A stretch of 64,000 nucleotides of DNA from Notospermus geniculatus (lineage: Eukaryota; Nemertea; Pilidiophora; Heteronemertea; Lineidae). The DNA lies in contig NMRB01000850.1 of NCBI GenBank assembly GCA_002633025.1, positions 17,733-81,732 on the forward strand, in the 5' to 3' direction. The notes under the pieces are model-generated. The model saw nothing but the letters and a program-made list of their open reading frames with translations, was not told the origin of the DNA and did not search any database. A program made the translations under genes and the position numbers. Numbering within the stretch: position 1 is the first letter of the stretch; the number at the start of each line of letters is the position of its first letter. Positions 36,106 through 46,717 of this stretch are shown here, piece after piece.

Positions 36106-37038
36106 TTAACGGCTAGGTTCAGTGACCAAATTTTCTGAGTCCAGTTTTTGAAAATGTCAAATATCTTTGAAATGACCAAGCCTTTTTAACTTGCAGCTAC
36201 ACTAAATGCATCAGAGGTACAGTGCAATAACAAAAATGTGGAGTTCGTCACTTGCTGATGACCCAATTAGCTAAAACAAAGGCTGACCTTTCGGTACATA
36301 ATGCGGCTTTGTAACAAAGAACCAAGAATTTGTTTTCTGTGTACTTATAACTTTGGGTTTGTATCTACACGGCAATGAAGCCAGAATTTCAAAATTTGTT
36401 GCGGAAACTGACTAAAATGGTGTTTTTACTCGATATTATTTTCAGCTCAAATGTCCGTCCTAAGACAGGGGCTTCTAGACTAAACCCTCTGAACTCAATG
36501 CACAGCATGCTTGTAGGCCCACTCCTATTCAGAATGTACACTGGCATGATTATGTAAGCCTGCCCTGGCACTCCTGTCATGTGAATAGAATTACAAGACT
36601 GCCTGATTCCACAATACAAGTCATTGAGTTACCATAGCAATCAATTGTTGTTGTTGCTCATGTGTGAAGTGGTCAAACCTCGAATAAAGGGCATAGCTTG
36701 AGATAGTTTTTACAAATTTGCGATTTTCTCCACAATGGAAACAAATTTTTGAATTCTGGCTTCATTGCCGTGTAGATACAAACCAAAGTTACTAGTATAC
36801 AGAAGATAATCTCTTAGTTCTTTGTAATAAGGCGGCATTATGTACCGAAAGTTGTACTCCCCCTTTGTTTCAGCTAATGAGTGGATCGGCCAGACATTAA
36901 TTTGTCGTTTTAGTTATCACACTGTCCTCCTGATACTTTATGTGCAGGTGCAAAGTAATAAGATTGGGCGATTTTAAAGATATTTGACCTTTTAGAAAAC
37001 TGGGCTTGGAAATTTTGGTCGGTGAACCTAGCCCTTAA
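36106..37038. mobile_element. foldback element (~930 bp)
   Basis: Arms of roughly 300 bp are inverted copies: TTAACGGCTAGGTTCA against TGAACCTAGCCCTTAA, TGTATCTACACGGCAATGAAG against its complement at 36760-36785, and the CGGTACATAATGC region against GCATTATGTACCG. The middle 36420-36700 is unpaired. No transposase is visible. It is probably a MITE or a non-autonomous foldback. Confidence 0.75.
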
Positions 37039-37989
37039 GCGATATTTATGCCTAAAATCTGGATTCTGGTTGATTGCCATTCTCATTTTGCAGGGCTAGA
37101 CGTGTCCTTTTGCAGGGCTAGACGTGCTAGTCCTTCACTGGCACTGCTGTTGTTCATTGTCTGAATTAAAAAACGTCAATAAGTGGTATTCAGCTTGATG
37201 TCCCGGTAAGTCCCCAATGATGACACAAACAAATGATGTGGATGCACTAAAGGTGCTCGAATACAGCTGGCGGCCACTGGGCGGGAAGGAATCGGGCGGG
37301 GTCGGCTGCTCTGTTGGGGTGCAAAATTGAACCATTCCGCTGAAGCCAAGATGCACTCCCATCGAAAAAAATGCAGGGGCCTACGGAGTATGTACATGTA
37401 GATCTATAGCACTATAGCAGTCGGTGGCTCCCCATCATGCTAGTAGGCCTACAGTTGATCTGGGACAGCAAGTAGCACAAAGTAGGGTTACTGGTGAAGT
37501 ATCATGCATAGAAAACAAAAAAAAAACGCCAGGTTTAAGACAAACAAATTACCCTCGTCAATCATAAATTCCCTCGTCGTCATAAATTACCCTCGGCATC
37601 ATTCAGTATTACCCACGTATGCTTCAAATCTCCCGGTTATATTACCCTCGTCAAAGTCGGCAATTTCATGGCCAAATTACTCGAATAGTAGCACTTACAG
37701 GGGTTCGTCACATATACTGGCGTGTTCCTGACAGTTTTATCTACAAGAACATCCATAGGGGGACTGCTTAAACCGAATAGGGAAGGAATAAGAGCAGACT
37801 AGAAATTGACTTACCAGTCAATTTGAAGACCGCCATTGGAATTGGGATACTAGTGGAGAGAGTTCACTGATAGCAAAATAATTAGCTGTCCAGTGCAAAG
37901 AAATGTAGTGGTAAGGCAGCAGAGGGTTAATGGATGAGGTTCTTCAATAGACAGCATGCATGATCAGGAGGTGAATGATCAACTGGTCA
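37039..37989. other. non-coding stretch
   Basis: A cluster of ATTACCCTCGTC-like phrases occurs at 37550-37685, echoed at 39895-39920. No gene recognised. Confidence 0.35.
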
Positions 37990-38790
37990 TTAAGTGGGTC
38001 ACTAGGTCATGGAAGTAGGTCAGTTCAAACCTACACTTCATAAGCTTCCGTTTGATACCAAACACGACTATCTTAAGCATGGCGCACACGAGCGACTAAA
38101 ATGGGGGCGACTACCGATGCGACTACTAGGTTGCATGCGATAATTACCTTTGAGGTCGATCAGTGATGTCATCCGCGACATCACTGATCTCCCAGTGAAG
38201 CATTTGTCGCAAACGAGTCAAAAAAACCTAAAAAAACCAAAAATATGTTCAGTCGCTCCTGTAGTCGCAAGGCTAGTTGCCTAGAAAATCGCTCAAAAAA
38301 TCGCTCGTGTGCGCCATGCTTTAGCTCTAGCGGTCTTTAAGTAGGCCAGTAGGTCATAAAAGTGGGTCAGATGGAATCTAGTCTGTATAAGCTTCAGTTT
38401 GATACCAAACACGACTACCTTATCTCTAGCGGTCTTTAAGTAGGTCAGTAGGTCATAAAAGTGGGTCAGATGGAATCTAGTCTTGATAAGCTTCAGTTTG
38501 ATACCAAACACGACTACCTTATCTCTAGCGGTTTTTAAGTAGGTCAGTAGGTCATGAAAGTGGGTCAAATAGAATCTTGTCTTCATAAGCTTTAGTTTGA
38601 TATCAAACACGACTACCTTAGCTCTAGCGGTCTTTAAGTAGGTCAGTAGGTCATGAAAGTGGGTCAGATAGAATCTAGTCTTCATAAGCTTTAGTTTGAT
38701 ATCAAACACGACTACCTTAGCTCTAGCGGTCTTTAAGTAGGTCAGTAGGTCATGAAAGTTGGTAGGATAGAACCTAGTCTGTTCATACCT
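37990..38790. repeat. 99-bp tandem repeat array
   Basis: About six units contain CTCTAGCGGTCTTTAAGTAG, GTCAGTAGGTCATGAAAGTG and AAACACGACTACCTTA. The period of about 99 bp is a multiple of three, so the minus-strand reading stays open for 166 codons as 33-residue repeats; I treat that frame as a by-product. The first unit is split from the rest by a MITE. Confidence 0.9.
38076..38320. mobile_element. Harbinger-like MITE with TTA target duplication
   Basis: Ends AGCATGGCGCACACGAGCG and its complement; TTA at 38073-38075 and 38321-38323. It interrupts one unit of the 99-bp array exactly at the TTA of CTTAGCTCTAGCGG, so the pre-insertion sequence is known from neighbouring units. Length 245 bp, non-coding. 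Confidence 0.9.
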
Positions 38791-39820
38791 CATATACGAC
38801 TATACCTTAGATCGTGCCACATATAGTACATATACAGATGCTCTCCTCACTTGACTTGCATATTCATTCCCCAAACGAGGATTAAACAATCCACATGCTT
38901 TGCACTGATGACAAATATCATGTCCTAGTCCTAGTTATGTTATTTTTAGAAGGGAGCGCTCAAAAAAATAGTGATTTAGAAATAAATAAATAGGCCTACA
39001 GACGCATTCTTGACATTGTTTATAAAGTCCGATTTCCTGGTACTTACAACCAAGTTTTGCCACGTGTATCACATCAATATGGTTAGGAATGTTATGTGTG
39101 CACGCCACCCTGAACAGCCGACAGTTTCAAGTTCACTACCTACCATCAGCACTTCACAAGGCGGTGTACCAGATCAGTCTGCTGGAATAGTGCCAGGCAA
39201 GTGTGACAGAGCCAGTCCAAAATGTAAACAAAGGACACGTGTCGACCGTCTAAGAATTGATGACACCACCCTATCTCCACAAAAGACGGAACAGCCATAA
39301 TTGACGTCACAGAGGGGCTGGACTGTACAGTGTATTGATCCGCGAAAATGATGCTGAAACAATGCGTAAATATCGCGATAGTCAAGAGATAGTAATCAAA
39401 TCATGGCAAATAATGAAAAGTTACACTCTGAGTAGATAATTAAAGCTATGCTGGCTAAAGACCAGCGTACAGAGTAGCTAGGACTCACCGTCTGAAAATA
39501 CATTGTAACTCCCCCCTACGGAGCAGCCGTCACTACGGAGCAGCCGTAGTCGCGTCACTGAGTACCTATGTATTTCAACAAACACGTGTCCTGGGTTGGA
39601 TTCTATATTGGGCTCTCGGGGATTCCCCTTTTTAGGCGATAAAGTCACAAAAAACACGCCAAACGATCACGGATTGAGCCAGTTAACGAACTTGACCTGT
39701 CTTTTATACTGATGTAGTCATCCCGTCAATTTTAAGGTGATACATTATTTATTTCGCAAGATATCGCTCGGAAACCAAATGTTGCCAGGAGAGGAACAGA
39801 GAAAGTCAGTAAAACCAATG
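38791..39820. other. non-coding stretch
   Basis: Overlapping frames at 39010-39385 on both strands, no motif. The phrase CTACGGAGCAGCCGT occurs twice in tandem near 39520-39550. Confidence 0.35.
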
Positions 39821-39852
39821 AAGACCGCCACCATTGAGGTGGTGGCGGTCTT
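39821..39852. repeat. 12-bp-arm hairpin
   Basis: AAGACCGCCACC and GGTGGCGGTCTT are separated by eight bases. The stem is GC-rich and could form in RNA from either strand. Confidence 0.65.
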
Positions 39853-39859
39853 AATAAAC

Positions 39860-40264
39860 TTACCGAATCGACAGACTGGAGAGCCGCCATTTTACGAGGG
39901 TAATATAAATTACCCTCTTTTGGTAGGTCACAGTGATATTGCCGGACTGCGGATCTCGCCGCCGTGCCGGTATAACGTCAGCGAATTCTGGGGCCTCTTC
40001 CGAGAAAAGACCAACTTGCCTGGCATACCGGCTGACATCGTCATCAATGGTGTCACTCGTGTCGGATTGAACACTCTTCATGCTCTTAGGCGTGAATGTA
40101 TCCTCTAAAACTCCCCTGAATCGAGGAGAAATCTCGACTCGGCGAACTGGTGGCATCCATGTTGTTTTGACAATCAGCTGCCACTCATTCAGAACTTGCC
40201 CAATCAGTGATCGCGTAGTAAATTCCATAGTAATCACGTGACGTGATGATTGACGGGTGCTCAT
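39860..40264 (-). CDS. possible first exon of an unrecognised gene
   Basis: A 134-codon frame begins with ATG. Composition is protein-like: mixed, with an acidic Ser/Asp/Thr stretch (SVQSDTSDTIDDDVSRYA) and no repeat. Just upstream, the sequence GTCACGTGATTACT plus CGTCACGTGATG offers E-box/CRE-like sites and a GC-rich stretch (GAAGCGCGGGAA), as expected near an animal start site. I recognise no domain, and an opposing frame covers part of it. No downstream exon could be identified. It could equally be chance. Confidence 0.3.
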   Translation of the reverse strand: MSTRQSSRHVITMEFTTRSLIGQVLNEWQLIVKTTWMPPVRRVEISPRFRGVLEDTFTPKSMKSVQSDTSDTIDDDVSRYARQVGLFSEEAPEFADVIPARRRDPQSGNITVTYQKRVIYITLVKWRLSSLSIR

Positions 40265-40569
40265 TCATACTGGCGAAGCGCGGGAAAATGAAAACGAGGC
40301 TGTCTCGCTCGCCCCGGCGGTTTAGGATCACTTTAACCATCACCTATGGAATGCCAAAGTCGAATTTATTCAAGACTGATTTTTCGTTCAAGATTTGAAA
40401 AAGTACAGTCCAATAATTTAATTTCCAAGAATTGTACAATCCTCCAAGATTATAAAATATCGCCCAATATCTGAAAAATTGCATCCAAGTCACGTGCGTC
40501 TTGCCAAGATGCACGTGACCCCAAAACTGATGCCGTCATGAAGTGCATGAATAACCCGGGTGCATTTCG

Positions 40570-40975
40570 TCATTTTCATGAATTTTCTTTTTGCATGTCA
40601 ACTTTGACGTCTTGGACACTTCCGGTAAACAGCCATGCAGTAGGGTCATTGCTCAAAAGGCCTGAAAATTACCACTATACCTCCTCCGGGGTTTGGAATA
40701 GGGCGACAAGACCAATCCCTCGAACTTTTTCAAAAGGGACCCATAGTAAATTCTCAAGCACATAGGAGCTGCAGGCCTAATTCGAGACACTTCCGGTAAT
40801 CAACCATACAGTGGGATTATTGCCCGAAGGGGCTGAAAATTAATGCAATACCTACCATAATTTGGGAATAGGGAGATAAGACCAATCCCGACAACTTTTC
40901 AAAAGGGACCCATAGTAAATTCTCAAGCACTTAGGAGCTGTAGGCCTAGTTCGAGGCTATCGTTCATTTCATGAT
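40570..40975 (+). repeat. two tandem ~190-bp units of a dispersed repeat
   Basis: Both units contain ACACTTCCGGTAA, CAGCCAT or CAACCAT, GGGACCCATAGTAAATTCTC and TAGGAGCTG(C/T)AGGCCTA. Related pieces occur at 49470-49628 and, inverted, at 51070-51350. Confidence 0.75.
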
Positions 40976-41279
40976 GTTTGCTGAATATCAACCTCACCAC
41001 ACTTGACCACAAATGAGCGATGGATCGAAGCCAGGACCCTGAACTACGCCACAAGGCTCACAGCTCCAAGGTCCTTCAGAACTTAGACACAATTGTCTCG
41101 TTTATAGTCCGGAATGTCGGGGGGGGGGGGTCATATGCTGTCTGTGCTGATACAAAACATATCATCAATCCAGGTTTCTTTGGTGCAGGGGATGTGCTGC
41201 ACGATGTCCCTACTATGCTTGTCTTTATTTGCGGCAATAACTGCCCATACTGAATAGATGCAGAACGGCATAGGTCCAA

Positions 41280-41576
41280 CTAATCGATCTTGGGAGTTCT
41301 CGATTTCTTCATTTCTTGATTTCTCTGTTTACCATTACCCGTTGGAAATTGACTCACGTCGTCAGAGCTTCCACGCCGTATTACGGTCCGCCGTGACGTC
41401 GTCCACGCGGGAGAATCCCCACCAGCTGATGACGTAGAACGCAAAAATGGGATCACGACGGGGACGGGGACGGCGACGTGACGGATCTTAAGGTCCCTAT
41501 TGACCGCTGCATAACACTTGTTCATGACGGCGAATTCTTTGAATGCCTTTTGGCATGGGAACTTGCTGAGCGTCAA
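41280..41576 (-). CDS. possible exon, unrecognised
   Basis: A 98-codon ATG-initiated frame with a strong preference for G/C third bases (GTCGCCGTCCCCGTC) and a basic, Ser-rich tail (RRTVIRRGSSDD). No domain recognised. The frame closes on its own stop; a splice donor inside it (ACGG|GTAATG) is possible. Surrounding sequence is repeat-rich and the call is weak. Confidence 0.25.
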   Translation of the reverse strand: MTLSKFPCQKAFKEFAVMNKCYAAVNRDLKIRHVAVPVPVVIPFLRSTSSAGGDSPAWTTSRRTVIRRGSSDDVSQFPTGNGKQRNQEMKKSRTPKID

Positions 41577-41786
41577 GGTTGCGACGGTGAAGGAAAACGT
41601 CCAAGCGATTCTTTATTTTGTTTGCTCAGACGATAACGGAAGAACGGGAAAAATACAAATACTTGTAGTGATGATCCGTGTTCTCTGATACGATTTTGAG
41701 ATGAAGTTGAAATTGAAGAGTTATATATTGTACGAAAGAGCATACGCCAGTTTACCACCCTCAAATGTCCGGTGTAGGTCGAAGAA

Positions 41787-41930
41787 CAGGGGCGGATACA
41801 AAGGGGGGTTCTGGGGGTTGGAACCCCCCGTCGGCGACCAACCAAAGATAACATTTTTTATCGCCTAACATGAACAATCTCGCTTGTAGCATAGCGCCCG
41901 CCAGTGTATCTGATGTAATCATGGTGAAAC
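41787..41930 (+). mobile_element. hAT-like MITE fragment, CAGGGGCGGAT end
   Basis: It begins CAGGGGCGGATACAAAGGGG and continues with GGGGGTTGGAACCCCCC and CGCTTGTAGCATAGCGCCCG. The same blocks appear inverted at about 56800-56915. Only one end is present here. Confidence 0.6.
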
Positions 41931-42204
41931 AGATAGAAATATGGTGCCTCGGAACCAGACAAACACATTCTCAATTGTTTTTAGTCATTATATACTAAGA
42001 GATGATGCTTTTTATATAAATTAACACCAAAACGAGTCAAAATGCATAAAATATTAATTTCAATTAGGTAGCCGCTTAAAACGTCCACAAAATAAGCCTA
42101 TTTGATTCCGAGGTACCATGTTTCTATGTGTTGGTAATACATTTATGGGGTATAAATCCAACCGTTACAAAGTTAGCTGTACATCGGGTCCCACTCTCCT
42201 GTAC

Positions 42205-42400
42205 AGGGGCCGGTTGTTCAATCAGCGATAACATTAACGCTGGCGTTATATCCCTACTAACGTGGCGTTAAAAATTTTTGGGTTGCACAAACAGCGTTAG
42301 GCACAAACTAGCGTTAACCTCAACGTTAACTTTAAAGTACCTCCTCAAGCCAAGATAAAGTCAGCGTTTGCCTAACGCTGGCGTTATCTGGCAAATCCAA
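42205..42400. mobile_element. probable MITE interrupting the 42-44 kb gene
   Basis: Repeated and self-complementary AACGCTGGCGTTAT and AACGTTAAC phrases form several small palindromes over about 190 bp. It begins exactly where the coding similarity of the neighbouring gene stops. The ends are not sharply defined. Confidence 0.45.
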
Positions 42401-43876
42401 TTTTTTTGTCGTCTACACATACCATTGAAGCGTGGTCTCTGAGTTTGACTGCCATGAGCCTCATCATCTTCCATAAATGGCCGCAGAAGAAGGAATCTTC
42501 ATGTTCCAGTCTTGCAAGTCGCTGTTGTATCGCAAACCGGACTCTGGTAGTTTTCCAGTGTAATTTTCCGCTGAACGACAGAATGGATTGCAGGGTGAAA
42601 AGTTGAGCCGTATCCATGAAGCGGTAGGTGCTGGAGAGTCTGGAGGAAGGCGTGTAAGTATTTGATCCCTCAAATCTCTGATCGAAACAGCAAATGGAAG
42701 GTACATCGCATCCCGACGGCGATCGTCCACAGCAGCTATTTCTTCCAGATATTTGCGAAGCTCATCCCAAAACAACTGGAAACGTGGATCTTCTGGCCGC
42801 CCGTTCATCTCACGCAAATCGTAAAACAAGTCTGCATCACATCCACTTGCAAGCCATGTCGCCACCCTCTTGTCAACTTCAGTCAGCTCCCTGCTTTCAG
42901 ATGCAGCTTTGTCCCCAGTCAAGTATCTAAATATGTCCCTCATCACAGCAGGTTTAATCCCAGCAGGAGTGTACTTTTCCATAAAGTCTTTTCTCATCAT
43001 TCGTGTGGAAAATGTTGGTATCTCTTTCTTGACTGCTGTAAAAATCTGAATGGTCTCACTTTCCGACCGATTGGTTTCAGGCACCTTCCAAACCACGTTC
43101 ATGTTTCTCAGATTCCCCCCAACAGGATACCTAATCACAGCAATAGGAAATGGAAACTGTAACTTCTCAAGCCAGTGCTTTCGATCATAGCGCTCATCCG
43201 GCTCAAAATCTTCGAGGTATACAGGTTCATAACACTGCAGTCTAGCAAGCCTGTGTTCAAGATCAACATAGGCAGATGGAATAGGCTCTTCTTTCCCTTC
43301 AATCACTCTGTAATCCCAGTTGTCTCGCAGTGACCTCACTGGTTCCGTAAACTGATGCCTCTCCTGTGTCTTCTGGCTTTGGTAATCCAGGTACTTGTTG
43401 TAGGCTATAAGTGCTTTCGTCAACTCATCGACCTTTGCCTTGAAGGTACTGAATTTGCTATTTGCGATCCATGGGAGCATCAGAACATCAGAGAGCTTGT
43501 TAATTTGGTGTTTCAGACCATCACGGAAAGCTGAAACATAATAGTGTCCATTTAGCATTCTCGCCTGTTTAAACAAGTTTAATGTTTGCCAGTCTGTGCC
43601 ATTTTCTAGAAAGAGCAAGGTGTTTCGACAGCATCATGCCCCTTTCAAAAAGAACTCACTGTCTAATGTCAAGCCCAGGGGTCTGCCTCGGTTCTGCTGA
43701 TACTTACCTTTGGCTTTGCCTTGTGATTGGCCTTGTAGTTATTCAGCCCTTTTATTGCACTAAAAGGCTCAGGTATTACAATTGATCTGTTGGCCAGGGT
43801 TTCGTGGTGATCATCTATGTACCAAAGTGCATCTGAAACTGTCTGTACAACTTGCAAACCGAGGGATTCCACCTGA
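42384..43876 (-). pseudogene. uncharacterised VDDK-family gene, frameshifted and truncated
   Basis: An upstream exon (43876-43708; donor CCAAAG|GTAAGT) carries LQVVQTVSDALWYIDDHH and IPEPFSAIKGLNNY. The main exon runs from about 43564 (acceptor AACAG|GCG, phase 0) to about 42555 in one frame, through WLASGCDADLFYDLREMNGR to WIRLNFSPCNPF..NYTG. Near 42550-42560 the frame shifts by one base and continues in the next frame as RFAIQQRLARLEHEDSFF and MVCVDDKKIG, then stops. I recall a large metazoan family, repeated in corals and molluscs, with LRLQFWPKNP-YTGRF-..-RQLRKSHPD-..-VDDK in this order. Its function is unknown to me; a transposon origin is likely because of copy number. The 3' half after VDDK is missing, replaced by palindromic repeat sequence. 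Confidence 0.65.
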
Positions 43877-44483
43877 CTATGTAGGAAACGCACCCAACAG
43901 AAAAGAGATCAACATGAACCAAACACAAACTATGTAGGCTACTTCTCACCATGTACACGATACTGTATGAAGAAGGACAGGGCAGAAAAGCTCTTAATTT
44001 GAATACCCAATATCATACTTTTCCAAACCAGTAGTGTGTTTGAATAGGAAAGAAACACGAGACCTTACAGTACAACCAAAATTCATAATAATTGCCAAAG
44101 GAGAAGGAAATGATGCAACCCAACCTCTNTGTAAGTAACAGTTAAGCCTGGCGTGAAGAAAATTAGTGAACATTATTTGTAATTCGTAATTGAGACAGTA
44201 GCGCCGCGGGAGTGAGGTGGCGACTACAGGAAATAGACTAGAACTGGTCGTTTGCCCACAAAATAGGCCCTAATAAATAAATACAATAATTAATAACTGT
44301 GAGATGATAAAATTCTTTATTCAATATATTTGTTAAGACATTTTGAAATCATAGGTGTGAGTTAAATAAACTTAATCTACAAAGATTTGGCTCTGGCCCA
44401 GGCTGGAAAAATCAAACTTAAATAGGCCCCAAAAATAGGCCTAAATTATGAACATGTGCTTTGTGATAATTAATTGCGTGATC
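43877..44483. other. non-coding stretch
   Basis: Region upstream of the frameshifted gene. A single N lies at 44129. I could not find a further upstream exon. Confidence 0.35.
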
Positions 44484-45548
44484 GATGGCAAGCCGCTTGT
44501 TCAATTAAATAAACCTGTTTTTTTTCTTTAAAAAAAGCTGTTTAACAGGTTTCTTTTACTCCATTACAAAGAATCTAATTTTTTTAAATTGGTTTTTTAG
44601 TCAACTGCTCATTTATTTTTAAAAAAATCCAAGGCTTAGTTTTTTATTACCTTAGTGAAAAAAAAATGTTTTTAAAAAACCCAAAATTTTTCCACTCAGG
44701 TAAAAAAACAAGGTCTAGGATTTTTTTGCATAAATGGAACAATTTTTTAAAGGAAGCATACCGGTACCGGGTAGTTTTTTTTAAAAGAAAACAGTTTTTA
44801 AACTGGTTCTTTAATAAAACTATGCTTCTTTAAAAAATGTTCTTTTAAAAAACTATGCTTCTTTTACTCCATTTAAAAGAATCTTGGTTTAAAAAAATGG
44901 TTTTTTAGTCAACTGTTCATTTATTTAAAAAAAATCCTACACATAGTTTTTTTTAACTGAGTGGAAAAATTTTGAGTTTTTTAAAAACAGTTTTTTAAAA
45001 AGCAGTTTAAAAAATAGTTTTAAAAAAGTTTTTTAAAAATAAAACGCTTAGTTTAAAAAAAAGGAAATTGTTTTTTTTAAATAGTAATGTCATGATAGCT
45101 GTTGGTAGGCCTACAACTCGCGAAAAGGCAAAAAACAGTTTATTTGCTCGAGGTTGGTTCAGCAATCTTCGTCAGCCATTTAACTGTTTTTAACTTAAAA
45201 AACGTTTTTTTAAAAATAAAATGCTTAGGCCTAGTTTTTAAAAAAGAAACTTTTTTTTAAATTAATAAAGTCATGAAAGTTGGTTTATTTTGATATAAAT
45301 CTCACGATTTGTCCAATAAAAGGCAAAAAACAGTTTTTTTGCTGGAGGTTGGTTCACCAAGCCTCATCAGCAGCCAGCAGCCATTTAGAGTCTGCACAAA
45401 AAACAAGCTATATATTTTTAAAAACTTGTTTTTTCCAGATTTTGTTTTGAAGGAGCAAAAACCTTTTTTTCACAAGAAACTTACTTTATTTAAAAAAAAA
45501 CATTTAAAAAAAGGTCAATTTGATTAAATGAACAAACGGCTTGCCATA
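44484..45548. mobile_element. AT-rich foldback element with ATGGCAAGCC ends
   Basis: Ends are inverted: ATGGCAAGCCGCTTGTTCA with TTAAATAAACCT on the left and their complements on the right (GATTAAATGAACAAACGGCTTGCCAT). The interior is about 1 kb of diverged repeats rich in TTTTTTAAAAAA-type palindromes. The outer ten bases equal the tip of the large transposon. Flanks show an imperfect direct repeat (AATTGCGTGATC against AATTATGATC) rather than a clean 6-bp duplication. Confidence 0.65.
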
Positions 45549-45555
45549 ATTATGA

Positions 45556-45772
45556 TCGGCATTTCACCCCAGATGTCCCACGAAAATTCAAGGTGGGCCC
45601 CACATGGGATATGTGGGGACAATTTAGCCCATTTGTCCCATATGGGCCCCACCTGGCTAATCCCATCCCAGAAAGCCCACTTGTAGCCCATGTGGGCAAG
45701 AAGTGGGCCATATGGGCCCCAAGTTCCCCATGAAAAACCCACATGGGCCCCAGATATTTTGCTAGCTGGGTT
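45556..45772 (-). repeat. GGGCCCATATGGG-type dispersed repeat
   Basis: Phrases such as AAACCCACATGGGCCCC, CCATATGGGCCCC and GCCCATGTGGGC alternate over 200 bp. Several frames stay open on the minus strand (for example 45524-45823), but they merely translate the repeat. I recall near-identical repeats in cnidarian and other marine genomes. Confidence 0.6.
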
Positions 45773-45850
45773 AGATGTGTGTAACTTCACTAAAAGCACA
45801 CACTTCCACCATGCATTTGACAAAGCTACACTCGTCTAAGTCTTAAATAC

Positions 45851-46022
45851 CAGGGCCGTATGTAACTTTTTGGTCCAGGGGGGGCAGAAGCCTCTCAGGG
45901 GGGGGGGGGCAGAAGACCTCTTTTTGCCATTTTTTGCCCAAAATCCGCATGAAAATCACGTTTTTTGGTTGACTCAGGGGGGGGCAACTGCCCCCCTGGC
46001 CCCCCCTTTAAATACGGCCCTG
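45851..46022. mobile_element. hAT-like MITE, CAGGGCCGTAT ends, 5-bp duplication
   Basis: Ends are CAGGGCCGTAT and ATACGGCCCTG; AATAC flanks both sides (45846-45850 and 46023-46027). The interior has long G and C runs. The CAGGG start is hAT-like, but the duplication is 5 rather than the usual 8 bp, as for the element at 56090. Confidence 0.75.
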
Positions 46023-46717
46023 AATACCCTTTATAAGCATGGCCCTTTTTTCATCATTTTATATACATGTACTTTACATTTCCAGTGATTTTATTGGACC
46101 TGAAATACATACAGGAGGGTCACAGTTTAACGGTCTTCCCCGGAAATTTTCTAAGTCCAATAATGCTATTCATAGGGGCCCAAATGGGATATTTTGATCA
46201 ATGAAATTTGACCACTACGTGTAGGATTAGGATTATTATTAGGATTATTGACAGGCAACTGATTACGGTATTAATTTCATTTCCTAGAGAATAGCGGGTT
46301 GAAAGAATTTTAGTGTGGTGTTCACAGACCTCAGTGTAAGCCTAACGGTGGGCAGTTCACTTTTAACATGACATGTTGACAAAAGGGCACTGTATTCATT
46401 TTGATTGAAGAATTGAAAAGGGGTCCTACAGCTGGTGGCTGTGAGTCATGCTCTCCACTCTTCGTGTTTCCCTTTTGTGGGCCCCAAAATGGTACTTTTC
46501 TAGGGGAAGACCAATAAACTGTGACCCTCCAGTATTACTATTATTACTATTATTGCATGTATTATTAATTATCAGGAATATCTATGAACAACTTGTTCTG
46601 TGGTTTTGACTTTCTCGGATAATAAGGTACTGGCACTATGATCAATTATTCGAGCTTTAGGTAATAAACCACCCTACTGTGAAATGTGACATCGACCCCG
46701 TACAATGTACTAGTATA
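46023..46717. other. non-coding stretch
   Basis: No gene or repeat recognised. Confidence 0.35.

Noticed and set aside
42662-43162. 166-codon plus-strand frame
   Set aside because: Antisense shadow of the VDDK-family exon.
45524-45823. 99-codon frame rich in Gly-Pro-Tyr and Trp
   Set aside because: Lies wholly in the GGGCCCATATGGG dispersed repeat; neighbouring frames are equally open.
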